64,000 nt of DNA from assembly GCA_036365515.1 (NCBI GenBank), contig CM070876.1:40426195-40490194 (forward strand), in the 5' to 3' direction. Below the pieces are notes generated by a model. The model was not told the origin of the DNA, did no database searches, and saw only the letters and a list, made by a program, of their open reading frames with translations. The DNA comes from Torymus aiolomorphi (lineage: Eukaryota; Arthropoda; Insecta; Hymenoptera; Torymidae). Shown piece after piece: positions 11,801 through 21,830 of this stretch; position 1 is the first letter of the stretch, and every line of letters begins with the position of its first letter. The position numbers were made by a program, and so were the translations under genes.

Positions 11801-14800
11801 CAGTCTTTTTTCTAATAATTTGTCCTGTTTGTGATATTACTTTACGAAAATGAAAATGACAAAACTAATGACTTATCGTCGGAAGTTGAACGGCAACATT
11901 AAATCAAAAATGTTTAATTTTTTCAAAATATAATGAGTCTTAGTAAGGTTTATTAAAAAAAAAAAATTGTAACAGAAATATAGTGTCATCTTACACTTGG
12001 TGTAAAAATTTTTACCTTTTCTTTTGTAATGGCTGTACTCCAGCAGCTAAGAGATTTCGATAATGATCAGAACGAATAAATCTTGGGTAACAGTCTTTCT
12101 TCAGGAGCAGCGTATATACGTGTTCAGCAGCAGCATCGAACGTAAATCTGCTTGGATTTTTCATCTCTTGATGAACCCTTTCCATCGTTTTACCGTCTAT
12201 ATTAATTTCACAAGGAGCTCCGGGTGCCAAAAATTCTCTGTGATTACAAAATTAAAATTTCTTTGAGTACAAAGAAACTTAAACATTTAGAACTTAATAA
12301 TTGAATAATATTTTACCTAAAAATTTCATTAACTTTTTCGTTTATTTTCGCTTGATGGCTATGTCTTAAATCCTTTACAGCCAACCAAAATCGTATGTTT
12401 TCATGACTATATTCTTTTCGCAAGTAGTTGGTAAACTCTTGCAAACCTGTTGGGTCAGACATTAATTCTTCCATCGACAATCCCCATCGTTTAACACGTT
12501 TTTCAGTAGGAACTTCAACCCTGTTAACATACAGATTAATTTGATAAAAGTTCTTAAAAATTCACAATTTTGTGCAAAAAACAAAAATGTTTTTACTAAC
12601 AAAGGGCTATTTAGCTGCCAAAATGTTTGATCGTCAGTAATCCAGGGGTTAGACGGTTGAGGTTGTGCCAGCATAGGATCGTATTCTACGTACGTTTCAA
12701 AGTACGTCTTAAGATTTTCGATAGCGACTGAAACTTTTATCCTCGTGCGTGTTACGCTGTTCCGCAAGAGATCCACCTATCAAAGTGTATAAATATAAAT
12801 AAATATAGAACTGTGGCTGACGCAGCGTTCAATTATTATTATTTATTTAACAATTGAAATGATTTTTTTACAATGTATATAATAATTTTATTTTATTAAA
12901 CGAAGTTAGTACTGACCTCACGCTGTAAATCATTAAGCGTGCGCTTGCGAGGCGGAGCGCGCGGTAAACCAGGCCGGGCCCGAGTGGGCACCGGCACTAC
13001 TTCGAGATTACTCGTGCATCCTGGCGGTGGTCTATACACTCTCCAAAATGCTCTCTCCTGAGAGTCGCTTACAATCTTGTCACCCTTCTTACGATCCTTG
13101 GCTATCCGTACCTGCATTTACGAATGTTAAAATATTATTTATTCTATAATATTCAACTAATTCAAAAAATATTAATATTTGTATTACATGCAATATTAGT
13201 ATATGAATACCCTTTTTATTTTCATTACTATTAAAATTACTTATACATTATTTATTTTAGTTAGTACAATATACAGATATTAAAAAAGAAATACTAAAAG
13301 TTATCATAGTATTAGTCAAGACAATTTACCTGTTCTTCTGCTTGCAACTGAATGATGTCCCATTTATTTTGCAAATTTCGTTTTAAAGTATTCAGTGCTT
13401 CCTGTAATAAGATATTATAATATGTAAAAAATATAATGTATATCAACTACAACCTTAATGTAGTAAACAGGATCTTTTATCATAAGAGAGTACAGTTAAA
13501 CGTTAACATACGATTTCATAGTCCTCCAGACCATGCCGTTGTTTGTTTCTTAAAGTGCGTTTAGCCAAGTAAATTGCATATTCCACATTATCTGGTATTC
13601 GATGTTGCCATGGCCAATAGTAGGGTGTCTATATTTTAAAAATAAATCATTATTTCAATATTTTTATGTTAATACTAGTTGTAACACAACAACATAAAAC
13701 ATTATTTATAATTTTTCAAATACAATCAAGTATAAAAATATTCTCTCTAAATGCTTCAATTACAATGCAAGCACAATCCTAACATACAGATAAAATATTA
13801 CTAACAAAAATAATAATGAAATTAGTAATAGTATTGGTGATGACTACTATTGGTGATTATACAACTACTATTATAGGAACTCAATTGAGGAATGACAGCA
13901 GTTAAAGATGCACATAAATTACAAAATATTTATATGAGCACAGTTGCAGTTAACGACAGTGAGTACCTGAAACCTATAAAGAGAGCTGTCATCCTTAACA
14001 GTGAGAGTCCTGGAGTCGTTCACCGGAAAGAAGTAGCCATACTGGCAAAGTTGATTAGCAATATGGACCGCCTCTGCTGTCAACATAATTGTGATTTTTC
14101 ACAGCATGGACTAAGAATGCACAAGAATGTCTAGACAAGTAGTATTAACATGTATCATGCATATATTTTGTGCAGAGGAATAGTGTATTATAATTTACTC
14201 TTGAAAATGATTTTTACCTTTTCATTTTAAATGAACCATGCATGTTTTCATGAATTTTCAAACATAATAACTGTTGAAAAAAGACTAAACAAGTCTAAAG
14301 ATAATTTTCGAAAAGATAAATATAAATATGGACTCATCTGATTTTATCGTACCTTGCTTAGCTTTAGGATGACAACAGAAACAGACTTTTGTCTTATAGT
14401 GTTGCTTGAATAATAGTGTGATTTCAAGCATTGTGGATCAAATAAATAAAATAAATTAATGAGAATTGTTAACAAAAATTGATGATACCCAAAAAGTGAC
14501 TGTGATTTTTAGTAATTGTTCCTGTGAGTGAAAAGGGAATTAACTGTATCTGGATAATCATAGGAATAAAGGGAAAGACTAAGAGAATAAAATAATCTTC
14601 ATCCAAGTCTTGTCGGATAGCAATAGGGTAGATTCAGGAGCAGCAGGAACAGCACACGCTTGGCAGTTGTTAAGGCAGCATGTAAGTGGAGCCATCCTCC
14701 TTGCTAGTAGATAAGATTCCGTACCTGATTCTTCAATGTTGAGCCGCTCCATCAGCCACTCGATGAGGTCGTAACCTGCAACACGCAGGCAGCCAACTGT

Positions 14801-15132
14801 AGTGTCCTGGCCTTGATGGCCGCTTAGGCTTACGCCACAACGCAGGTACCGATGGCACTCACCCATGAACGCTGAAGGGATCGAGGTAAGGAATTGCTTT
14901 TGGCTGCGCACGGGCACCCCATTTTCAGGGTCTTGCATCTCCCGCACCAGCCCCTCCATCTATTCTCCAATTAATGTGGATGATTATTTGTCAAAAAAAT
15001 TGATTAATAGATATTTATAGGTATTCTATTAAATAAATAAGTTGCTAGTAAAGAAAATACCTTGTCGAAGGCATAAGGCCTATGAACACGTGGCTCCTTC
15101 TCCTTGTATTGTTGAGCGCTAGAGGCCTCCAT
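8535..15132 (-). CDS. RGS7: RGS7-like regulator of G-protein signalling (R7 family), 14 coding exons, 864 aa predicted
   Basis: GTPase-activating protein for Gi/o alpha subunits. R7 family members work at membranes in neurons as an obligate complex with G-beta-5. Coding exons in order: 15061-15132, 14863-14959, 14725-14775, 13967-14076, 13512-13628, 13330-13401, 12917-13111, 12601-12776, 12317-12520, 12016-12237, 11389-11643, 10982-11032, 8949-9566, 8535-8889. All introns are GT/AG, phases match at every junction, and the total of 2,595 nt is a whole number of codons. Domains: DEP about residues 25-110, DHEX 111-238, GGL 239-297 with NPW at 281-283, RGS about 309-428 with the HENIRFW box (catalytic-type Asn at 338) and KKDCYPRF at 411-418. 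Residues 440-864 form a long Ser/Pro/Glu-rich tail with two VCPW motifs. Mammalian RGS7 is about 495 residues, so the tail is the odd part. Family and domain core are near certain; the tail exons rest on splice signals and reading frame. Confidence 0.93.
8949..9566 (-). CDS. RGS7: RGS7 coding exon 13 (long tail, first VCPW motif)
   Basis: A GC-rich 618-bp exon between TTGTTGTCAG and GTAAGC. It encodes residues 541-747, with the motif DDVCPWD at 554-560 (9509-9526), an Arg/Gln/Ser/Glu-rich repeat (SQERQSSQERQP), a His-rich tract (HHPHLHHHHHQLQQQ) and several Ser-rich patches. Mostly predicted disorder. No catalytic domain is visible. Confidence 0.8.
9567..10981 (-). other. RGS7 intron 12 with open GC-rich 5' part
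   Basis: The largest intron of the gene. The 194 bp next to exon 13 (9567-9760) are GC-rich and open in the same frame as exon 13 back to an ATG at 9760. The remainder (10085-10980) is AT-rich and featureless. Confidence 0.5.
10982..11032 (-). CDS. RGS7: RGS7 coding exon 12 (tail, micro-exon)
   Basis: A 51-bp exon bounded by ATTTTCAG and GTAAGT. It encodes GDLHFKIPSRPSPPNI and keeps frame on both sides. Because its length is a multiple of three it could be skipped without a frameshift. Confidence 0.72.
11389..11643 (-). CDS. RGS7: RGS7 coding exon 11 (tail)
   Basis: Begins FFPFGGPGKKK and continues through a Ser/Thr-rich, QQQQ-containing stretch to SHSQSNLTDIPYR. The acceptor (CGAAAAAG, with a CTAAC branch-like site 34 bases upstream) is weaker than the others, but it is the one that keeps frame with exon 10. 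The donor is GTACGG. No known domain. Confidence 0.75.
12016..12237 (-). CDS. RGS7: RGS7 coding exon 10 (second half of RGS domain)
   Basis: Encodes EFLAPGAPCEINIDGKTM through FTFDAAAEHVYTLLLKKD and CYPRFIRSDHYRNLL, completing the RGS fold. The acceptor is TTTTGTAATCACAG and the donor GTAAAA. Confidence 0.94.
12317..12520 (-). CDS. RGS7: RGS7 coding exon 9 (first half of RGS domain)
   Basis: Encodes VEVPTEKRVKRWGLSMEEL and the box YSHENIRFWLAVKDL. The Asn of HENIRFW is the residue that in other RGS proteins contacts the switch region of the G-alpha transition state. The final AG joins exon 10 through an Arg codon. Confidence 0.94.
12601..12776 (-). CDS. RGS7: RGS7 coding exon 8 (GGL domain)
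   Basis: Encodes the G-gamma-like domain: VDLLRNSVTRTRIKVSVAIE, then YVEYDPML and NPWITDD. GGL binds G-beta-5 in place of a conventional gamma subunit. The donor is taken as GTTAGT at 12600-12595, because only this choice keeps frame with exon 9 (a GTAAAA three bases later does not). Confidence 0.92.
12917..13111 (-). CDS. RGS7: RGS7 coding exon 7 (DHEX end and linker)
   Basis: Sixty-five codons, phase 0. Contains DSQERAFWRVYRPPPGC, diagnostic of the R7 family, then a Pro/Arg-rich linker (TRARPGLPRAPPRKR) and the first residues of the GGL helix (TLNDLQRE). The donor is GTCAGT. Confidence 0.92.
13330..13401 (-). CDS. RGS7: RGS7 coding exon 6 (DHEX domain)
   Basis: Twenty-four codons, phase 0 at both ends, reading EALNTLKRNLQNKWDI and IQLQAEEQ. 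This corresponds to the helix that vertebrate R7 proteins show before the DSQERAFW block. Confidence 0.9.
13512..13628 (-). CDS. RGS7: RGS7 coding exon 5 (DHEX domain)
   Basis: Thirty-nine codons beginning TPYYWPWQHRIPDN and containing EYAIYLAKRTLRNK, the signature of the DEP helical extension. DHEX packs against DEP and helps bind membrane anchors of the R7BP/R9AP type. The donor is GTATGT. Confidence 0.92.
13967..14076 (-). CDS. RGS7: RGS7 coding exon 4 (end of DEP domain)
   Basis: Encodes AEAVHIANQLCQYGYFF then PVNDSRTLTVKDDSSLYRFQ, the end of the R7 DEP domain. The acceptor is TTATGTTGACAG. An 80-codon open frame on the opposite strand here (13892-14134) is only its shadow. Confidence 0.93.
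14725..14775 (-). CDS. RGS7: RGS7 coding exon 3 (DEP domain)
   Basis: A 51-bp exon encoding YDLIEWLMERLNIEES, the strongly conserved DEP helix of R7 proteins. The acceptor is GTGTTGCAG and the donor GTACGG. Both ends are phase 1/2-compatible with the flanking exons. Confidence 0.93.
14863..14959 (-). CDS. RGS7: RGS7 coding exon 2 (start of DEP domain)
   Basis: Encodes MEGLVREMQDPENG, VPVRSQKQFL and TSIPSAFM, closely matching the N-terminal DEP region of animal RGS6/RGS7. The donor is GTGAGT after ATG G (phase 1). Together with the next exon it reads across a split Gly codon into GYDLIEWL. Confidence 0.93.
15061..15132 (-). CDS. RGS7: RGS7 coding exon 1 (residues 1-24)
   Basis: Encodes MEASSAQQYKEKEP followed by RVHRPYAFDK, in phase 0, then a GTATTT donor. 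The residues just before the DEP domain vary between R7 proteins, so the initiator Met rests on the in-frame stop upstream. Met25 at the start of the next exon (MEGLVREM) is the alternative start. Confidence 0.75.
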
Positions 15133-15281
15133 CGCGTTCGAGGGGGCCCTCTGCGTCTCTGGCAGGAGCAGTGACGATAACGATGGCGGAGGGGGCTGGG
15201 GAGCTGGGCTGGAGACGGGTCTACCCGAACTCCATGGGGCTCTGGCCCCATCCCATCACTCCGGTCACCCCCGCATGCCCA
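15133..15281 (-). other. RGS7: 5' leader part of the first coding exon, with upstream ORFs
   Basis: A pyrimidine-rich acceptor (TTATTTTGCTTGCAG) ends at 15282, so this exon probably follows at least one upstream non-coding exon. An in-frame TGA lies upstream of the ATG at 15132-15130, which makes that ATG the first usable in-frame start. Context is AACGCGATGG, with G at +4. Three out-of-frame ATGs precede it: a 3-codon ORF (15276-15265), an 11-codon ORF (15256-15221) and a longer ORF starting at 15251 that overlaps the main start. Confidence 0.6.
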
Positions 15282-16200
15282 CTGCAAGCAAAATAAGAGA
15301 GGTATCGTTGACAGCAGCTCATAATGGGCAATATGTATTAAATCATTTGTTTGGAGTAGTGACTTGGTGAAGGAAAGAATGGGAGAGAAGGAAAAAAATC
15401 GCAGCTATCGCTAATCCGAGCATGCTGGAAGAAGGAAGTGGCAGTGAAAGTAGAGTGGAGCAGCGGCACTAGCATGCAATTAATAATGCATCGGCATGTA
15501 TACTCGATACTGCACGAGGGGAGTAGTCGAGCAGCCAGTGGGGGGACACTGGGACAGACAATTTCTGCTCGCTGCTCGGTGCTCGCTCTCTCCTCGACAG
15601 GCACGAGACGAGCGACCGATAAGTCTTATTGACAGGTAGGTATGCGCCCTGCTTGGAATAGAAATAGCGTACGTACTCTCAAATATTGAAGAGCCAAAGT
15701 GCTTAACCTACACGGCGATGCCAGCACGGCTTCCCGTCCACTCGCTTGTCGCCAGCGCGTTCTTTGTCGAACTTTATTTCAGGACGTTGCTATTACAGGG
15801 AATATTTCGATATTCCCACTGGGGCCGGCCTGATCATGGAAATCTTCGACGATGCGACACATGCCGCCGGTTACCATCCGCCCTGTCAACAGCGAAAACT
15901 TCAGATCAACCTTCAGCAGTTGAAGCTTTGCGTACATAAATACAGCACTCTATGAGGGTGAGCCGTGAGCCCATCACGATAGCTCCCACTATACTAGATG
16001 CTTGCAAGCACAGAGCACTCGACAGTCGACACACACTCAACGTCTCTCCATCAGCTGATTCACGAAACGTCATTCTCTCGGGTTTCAACGCGCGCCTCGC
16101 CCCGGAAACCAGCCAAACACTATATTTATTTTTTTCCCTTACTTCCTCCCCTCTCAACCACGCAAATTCTTTTCTTTTCTGGAGATAATATACTTACTAT
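15282..16200 (-). promoter_or_regulatory. CpG-rich region upstream of RGS7, possible non-coding exon or promoter
   Basis: GC content and CpG density rise sharply between about 15.4 and 16.15 kb relative to the AT-rich DNA beyond. A strong donor-like sequence on the minus strand (GCATAGTAAGTAT, 16202-16190) would suit a non-coding exon ending at 16198. No TATA box or start site can be fixed. Confidence 0.3.
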
Positions 16201-16232
16201 GCTACTATCTAATTGCACGCGTATACATGTAT

Positions 16233-16268
16233 GTACCTATAAACTGCGTGTATGTACGCAGTTTATAG
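16233..16268. repeat. Short perfect hairpin
   Basis: CCTATAAACTGCGT is followed after a 6-base spacer (GTATGT) by ACGCAGTTTATAGAGG, giving a stem of about 14 bp. Too short for a microRNA precursor; probably a small inverted repeat. Confidence 0.6.
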
Positions 16269-16299
16269 AGGTTATGTTAGATCGCTAACAATGTTATAA

Positions 16300-17449
16300 A
16301 TATAGAAACAAAATAATTAATATTAGTCTAAAAAAATAATCTTTTATTATATTAAATTTGTATTTCAGTTAAAAACACTATCACTCCATTATGAAACATT
16401 AAAAAATAAATTTATAAATAGTACAAGCAAGACAAGGAATAAATCAATACAATTACCAAAAAATAATAGAGCCATTATTAATAAAAATACTATAATTATT
16501 TAATAAAAATTATTGGACTGTAATATACCTGTTACCTTATGCTAAATCTCTATGTGATATTTTCTAAATTTAAAAATGCAAATGCCATTATTTAGTTATA
16601 TAAGTATATTTCTTTATTGTATATTTCTTTATTTATATTGTACCAGAACTACAAACAGGCCATACTCTTTGTCTTTGTAGGATTTACTAATATAAGTTGT
16701 ACTATGAATATTTTCAAAAATGTAAATGTTTTTTGGTAAATAAATTCTAAAAATTCTAAACTTTATAATTACCAAAGTAAAAAATTTTTATATTACATTC
16801 TCTTTTTCATTCATTTCAAAACTGAAAATAAAATAATTTTTATTGCAGTAATTATGAATTTTTTAATGTCAGATTAAAATTACACGTTGTATTGTCGATA
16901 TTTTATAAAAATAAAAAATAAAAATACCTTCGAACTTTTTACTTTTAGAGGATTCGAAAAATAAAATTTCTTTGGACATGCTTTCAAATCCCGATAGGAG
17001 GTACAAAATTCTTAAAAAATATCGGTCAACAAAAGAGTTTCATCCTTGATGGACCAGAACCGTGCAATTTACTTGAATCTGTAGGATTTTGTTTTTTTAA
17101 ATGTTATACATTATATGCTCTAGTAACGAAGATAGTAAGTCTTTCAAATATTTAATCATAATCAAAACTTCTACAAAAAATTTCGATAGCTAAAAATTTT
17201 AAAAAGTTACTAAAAATAAAACGATAGTAAAAAATTTCAGTTCCAACTTCACATTTGCTTTGAAAAAATATGCGTCATCGCGGTTTTTCAGCACGGGCGT
17301 CTTATAGTACACGAATTAACAGCTTTGCCTCGATGATTTAAGTTGAATTCTTTTTTTAACTCTTCTTTAACTTACCAGAAATGCAAAAATGACTCTTATC
17401 ATATGATAAAAAACATATAGTTAATTAATAAATGCAATCTAAAAAATAG
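16300..17449. other. AT-rich non-coding stretch
   Basis: No exon or repeat end identified. Confidence 0.4.
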
Positions 17450-17960
17450 ATCCGAGGCTGATATTACTGCGGGTATGATTGAATTACCGTGGGGGTTTTA
17501 CCGTGTGTATGATGGATTACCGCGGGGGTATTACTGCGGAATTTTACCTTGAGCTTGTTATATTATTTATAATTTTACAACCGAAAAAATGAACATATAT
17601 CTGTATATTTTTACATCATATTTCATTTAGAACATGGCAGTTGGCAAATGTTCTCATATATATATTGTAGACTTCTTGATTTCACTGTTTTGAGGTTACG
17701 TTGGACCAATGCAGCAGTAATACCAGCAATCGTATTTGTATACAATGACGGTATTACCGCGGATGGCCAGACAATAATGTAGTATATTCTTACGAATCAT
17801 GCTTTATTCTCTTTTTAAAACGATTTCTTATATTAATTAATATTTTGTATGATCGAATAAATATTAAATGCCGAATTATACTATGAAAAATGAAATTGCA
17901 GAGCGTTTTTCGTCGATCCGCGGTAATTGCAGCGTCCGCGGTAATACCCAAATTTACCCT
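17450..17960. repeat. Element-like segment with repeated CCGCGG/TACCGCGG motifs
   Basis: An AT-rich interior is flanked by clusters of related motifs (TATTACTGCGG, GATTACCGCGG, CGCGGTAATTGC, CGCGGTAATACC) in both orientations near each end and once near 17755. It looks like degenerate sub-terminal repeats of a non-autonomous element; ends are not precise. Confidence 0.45.
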
Positions 17961-18156
17961 ATTTGTTCTATATGTATTTTATAATATTCATCTTACTTGA
18001 TCGATTTTAATTATAGTATATTATTCATCAATGAAGAAAGTAGACTTTTGACCCTCGCGAGGGACTTGCTGCCCGGCCGAAGCGAGGGCAGCAACTTGCA
18101 GGCGTTAATAGTCCTCATTGTTCATGAGTGCAGTGCATATATACGGCAAAAAGTAT

Positions 18157-18273
18157 ATTGTGTTTATTCCACGACTTCAGGGAGCAACGCGACACATTCT
18201 CTCCATCCTAGAAACTGGCACGCCCACGCGCGAGAATGTGGACTTTTCTTTTGCTCCATGAAGTCAGGGAATA
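18157..18273. repeat. Inverted repeat, 117 bp
   Basis: TTATTCCACGACTTCAGGGAG at the left pairs with CTCCATGAAGTCAGGGAATAA at the right (a few mismatches), with a second matching pair (AATGTG/CACATT) inside. Probably part of a foldback MITE. Confidence 0.7.
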
Positions 18274-19402
18274 AATAAACAGAATAGGTATGTACTTTAT
18301 ACCGGACACAGGGTATGCGAAAAAACTTGTTATAGATACATCTATTTTGGAAGTTACTCATTAGGACCCCATTGTCAAAATTGAGCTATCTCCTCTTAAA
18401 AAAGAAAAAAAAATAGAAACTATAAAAATGCGGAAAAAATACACCAACTTTGTTTTAAGATCAACCATAGCTGCAAAAAATTACTCTACCTTGGCACTGT
18501 ATTTTTGTCTAAAATTTATCTTTGTCCATTTCTTCAAGTTTTTATATTCCATTTATATTCTAATACAAAAAAACTAATTGTATTTGTTAGTCATTCAATA
18601 ATGCATTTAATAGAAGATGCAAATATTTTACTTTAAATAACATTGCAGTTGTTGTAAAACGTTACCGGAAAATTGTGGTTCATTGACTTTTGCTAAATCC
18701 GATAGGTACAACAATGTTTTGTAATTTCAAATAAGCGAGTTAACTAAAAAGCGATATTTTTTGAAAATTGTTTTAAGGCGTCGCCGTGACGCGAATTATT
18801 AAAATTCAGTTGATTTTTAATAATTTGTGTTTACATGCATGTACTTGCTTGTTAGGAAAGTAAGTCGACGGCAAACTTTTCGAGTAATGTCACAAGTTTT
18901 CAGGGCGTATTATAGGAAACTTTCTCAATTTTGTTGAAAAACTTTAAAGTACGTCATAAATGTATTACAAAAAAAAATTTTTGGAGAATACCCAAAGAGT
19001 TTAATAACTTCATTTGCTCAAATGCTTTCTGCTTGGATTGTACAAAAATATTGGAAACTTTTAACATAATTTCATAAATAAAAGTCAACTGTTGCTTTAT
19101 TCAATTAAACGTTAAAAGTTAAAAAAAAAAAAAAAAAAATGGAGGGACCTTTTAGCAACACTTTGTCCTCGTTTTATATGTCATAATTATAATAGACGAA
19201 AATAAAATAATGAAACCATGAAAACCACCCTGCTCTACTGTTTTAACCGCGCATCAATTTTTCTTATGTAAATTTGTCATGGGAAAAATGGACGAAATTA
19301 ATCACTGATAATTAGCTATATTATGATATCAAAGGCAGGAACAAATTTAGGAAAAAATGAAATTAAAGTACAAGAAAAAACCTCCAATTTAACCTGTGAA
19401 CT

Positions 19403-19520
19403 GTTGAAATTGGGAACTCCTGTGCAAAGTTTCGTGCATTTGAAAACTACAATCATTTTTCGTGATATTTCGCAATTTTCAAATGTACGAAACTTTGCAC
19501 TGGAGCTTCCGATTTCAATG
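19403..19520. repeat. Inverted repeat, 118 bp
   Basis: TGAAATTGGGAACTCC and TGTGCAAAGTTTCGTGCATT pair with AATGTACGAAACTTTGCACT and GGAGCTTCCGATTTCA. Arms are about 50 bp around a short loop. Confidence 0.8.
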
Positions 19521-19773
19521 GTTCTTAGGTTACTCGATTGTTTCACTGAATCTCTTCATATATGTATAAGGATCTACAGAACTTAATACTTTGTAAGCTT
19601 TTGATTGATATTGTATCCATAAAAGTAATAATCAAACAATCATTACATAAAATAATCATTCAACGTTTACATTGTTTTTTACTTCTTTAAGCGGTTACTG
19701 GGAAAATAAGTCAAAGAATAAATAATTAATTATTACTACCGATAGCTCAATGTTAATGTTTCTCTTACGGCAT

Positions 19774-19998
19774 TCTCTAAATTAAATTCAATGAAAAATC
19801 ACTATTTTAGAGTGTAAAGTTGGGCACTGTCGAAATAGTGCATAAGCACTTCGAAATAATGTATATACACTATTAAGCAGTGGATACACTGATAATTCAG
19901 TGTATGTACACTATTTCGGAGTGCATATATGGACTATTTCGATAGTGCCCGACTTTACTCTCTAAAATAGTGATTTTTCACTGAATTTAATTTAGAGA
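19774..19998. repeat. Inverted repeat, 225 bp (foldback MITE)
   Basis: TCTCTAAATTAAATTCA...ATCACTATTTTAGAG is mirrored by CTCTAAAATAGTGATTTTTC...TTTAATTTAGAGA. Both arms carry several CACTATTTCGA-type motifs. Arms of about 105 bp, mostly paired. No ORF. Confidence 0.88.
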
Positions 19999-19999
19999 T

Positions 20000-20960
20000 A
20001 GATATTTCTATTATATTCTACTTAACATTTCATCCTAAATTGAGCGTTATTAATCTCCAGATCAGAACTTTATCAGTGGCCACGTATCGGCTTTTCAAAA
20101 TGTTCAAGGATATATTAACCTGGTTCACGAAACATACATTTATATTACTCTCATATTCATCCAGTAAAAATGATACAAAATATGAGAAGGGTGGGATATT
20201 TAGAAATACAGAAAATTTTAATCTCTTCTCGTGATAAGTACGGACTCTCAGGAAATATAATACGAGTGGCTGAAGTCAGGAAAACGTCGGATCAGATGTT
20301 CTGGGTATACATATATACGTCAAATAATCCAATCCGTCAAGTGACGTGGCGCAAAAAGGTAGCGCGTATAATGCTTCTATATTTCCGACACTTATCTGCG
20401 ATTGCGCACGCAGCAGTTCTCCCGCGCTTATTTTCACGCCTATCGGCATGTGCACGTATATCGAGAGAAAGAGAGAAAGGAACGCGTGTATGCACGCAAA
20501 CGGCCGTCGCGGCCGGGAGAACAAAAAGTGGCTGGTCATCAATAATTGATTGGCCGATCGACGAACGAGTTTGCGTGGAACAATGAAAATCTATTACCGG
20601 TCCGCCGCGTGTCATTCCAATTTCCCCGCCTTCCTCTTCTCCGCAGACAGCTAGTGAAATTAAGCGAATAATTGCCCATTGCAAGCGAAAAATAAAATTG
20701 GTTCTATTTTCCGTGGCACTGCTCTTGAGGTTCAAGTACTTACGTTGTCGGTAACAAAGTATAAACAAACTATAGCCAAGATCGCATTTTCCTCTCTCAA
20801 AAAGTGAGAAGCCGAAGAGCGAATCCTCCTTTCCTGTAATTTGGTTGGCTCATTTCGACCCGTGATAAATTTGTATGCTATCTATAACACCATGGCAACG
20901 GAAAACGCTAGAGATGACAGGCACGTTTTTGCCTCAATTTAAAAAAAATGAGAAGAAAAA
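20000..20960. other. Non-coding stretch with a CpG-rich patch
   Basis: From 20330 to 20640 the DNA is CpG-rich (GTGACGTGGCGC, CGGCCGTCGCGGCCG) with a GA-rich run at 20460-20480. Its neighbours are AT-rich. A regulatory or non-coding exon role is possible but unproved. Open frames across it on both strands show no protein-like sequence. Confidence 0.35.
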
Positions 20961-21305
20961 GAAAAGAAGCGCGCGCGCCCGCGACGACAGTAGAAAAGCC
21001 TGGATTTTGTCAGACGTAAAATTGTACAGTAGTACAAACATACAATTGTTCAATTAATTATTTTGCACCTGCATTAAGTCATTTTTCCACTTAATTTATC
21101 TACTTTTTGCATTTTTAATTTCCGACCAGGAATTAGTACGAATAATAAATTAATCTTAGAGAAGTAGAGGAAACACGCTTGAATGATGAGAGTCCTTAAA
21201 GTTTGAGCGTACGTGTGATTCTTCAGACAGCCGCTGACACTTGTCATTGACCTGTCAATTCCGAACGTTTTCAGAGAGCCACTCATATTTCTGTGATGAT
21301 TGAGG

Positions 21306-21310
21306 AGTGT

Positions 21311-21341
<31 letters not shown>

Positions 21342-21380
21342 AAGAGAGAGAGAGAGAGGGAGAGAGAGAGATAGAGGGGG
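21306..21380. repeat. (GA)n microsatellite
   Basis: About 75 bp of GAGAGA interrupted by GGGAAA and GATAGA. Confidence 0.9.
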
Positions 21381-21830
21381 GAAAGTGTAGGGGCATTCGA
21401 TTGCTTCTTATTCAACGAGTCGCTGCCTTCTTTCTCGCTATTTGTATACAGGAACGAGGGTACACGATTAGTCGCTTTGAGAACTGCTGTTTGAAAAGAG
21501 AGAATCAGAGAGACGAGAAGAGGGACACTTAATTACATTGCCGCACGAAGGAGGGAGCAATGACCTTCGAGACAATGATAAATCGTTCGATGTGAGCGTC
21601 ATTTCGCAGGGTTTCTGTAGTTGACAGTTACTTTGATATTTTCCATTATCCGCAAGAGGCTTGGCTTTTTTAATTTGGCAAAAGAAGGACTCAATTTTAG
21701 AAAGCAACTTTTTTAATAAGAAATTATATCTTTTTTACTTAAGATGTCTGTTTTATCTGTGTATATCTTAACGGGCCTTATGTCGCCTGATCATTACGTT
21801 TTGTTTTGTATCTTTGTTGAAAAACAAAAA

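Noticed and set aside
13892..14134. Plus-strand 80-codon frame
   Set aside because: Antisense of RGS7 exon 4 and its flanking introns.
14579..14959. Single 126-codon protein starting MEGLVREM
   Set aside because: Runs through intron 2 (14776-14862) and beyond the GTACGG donor at 14724; the spliced form restores the DEP sequence GYDLIEWL.
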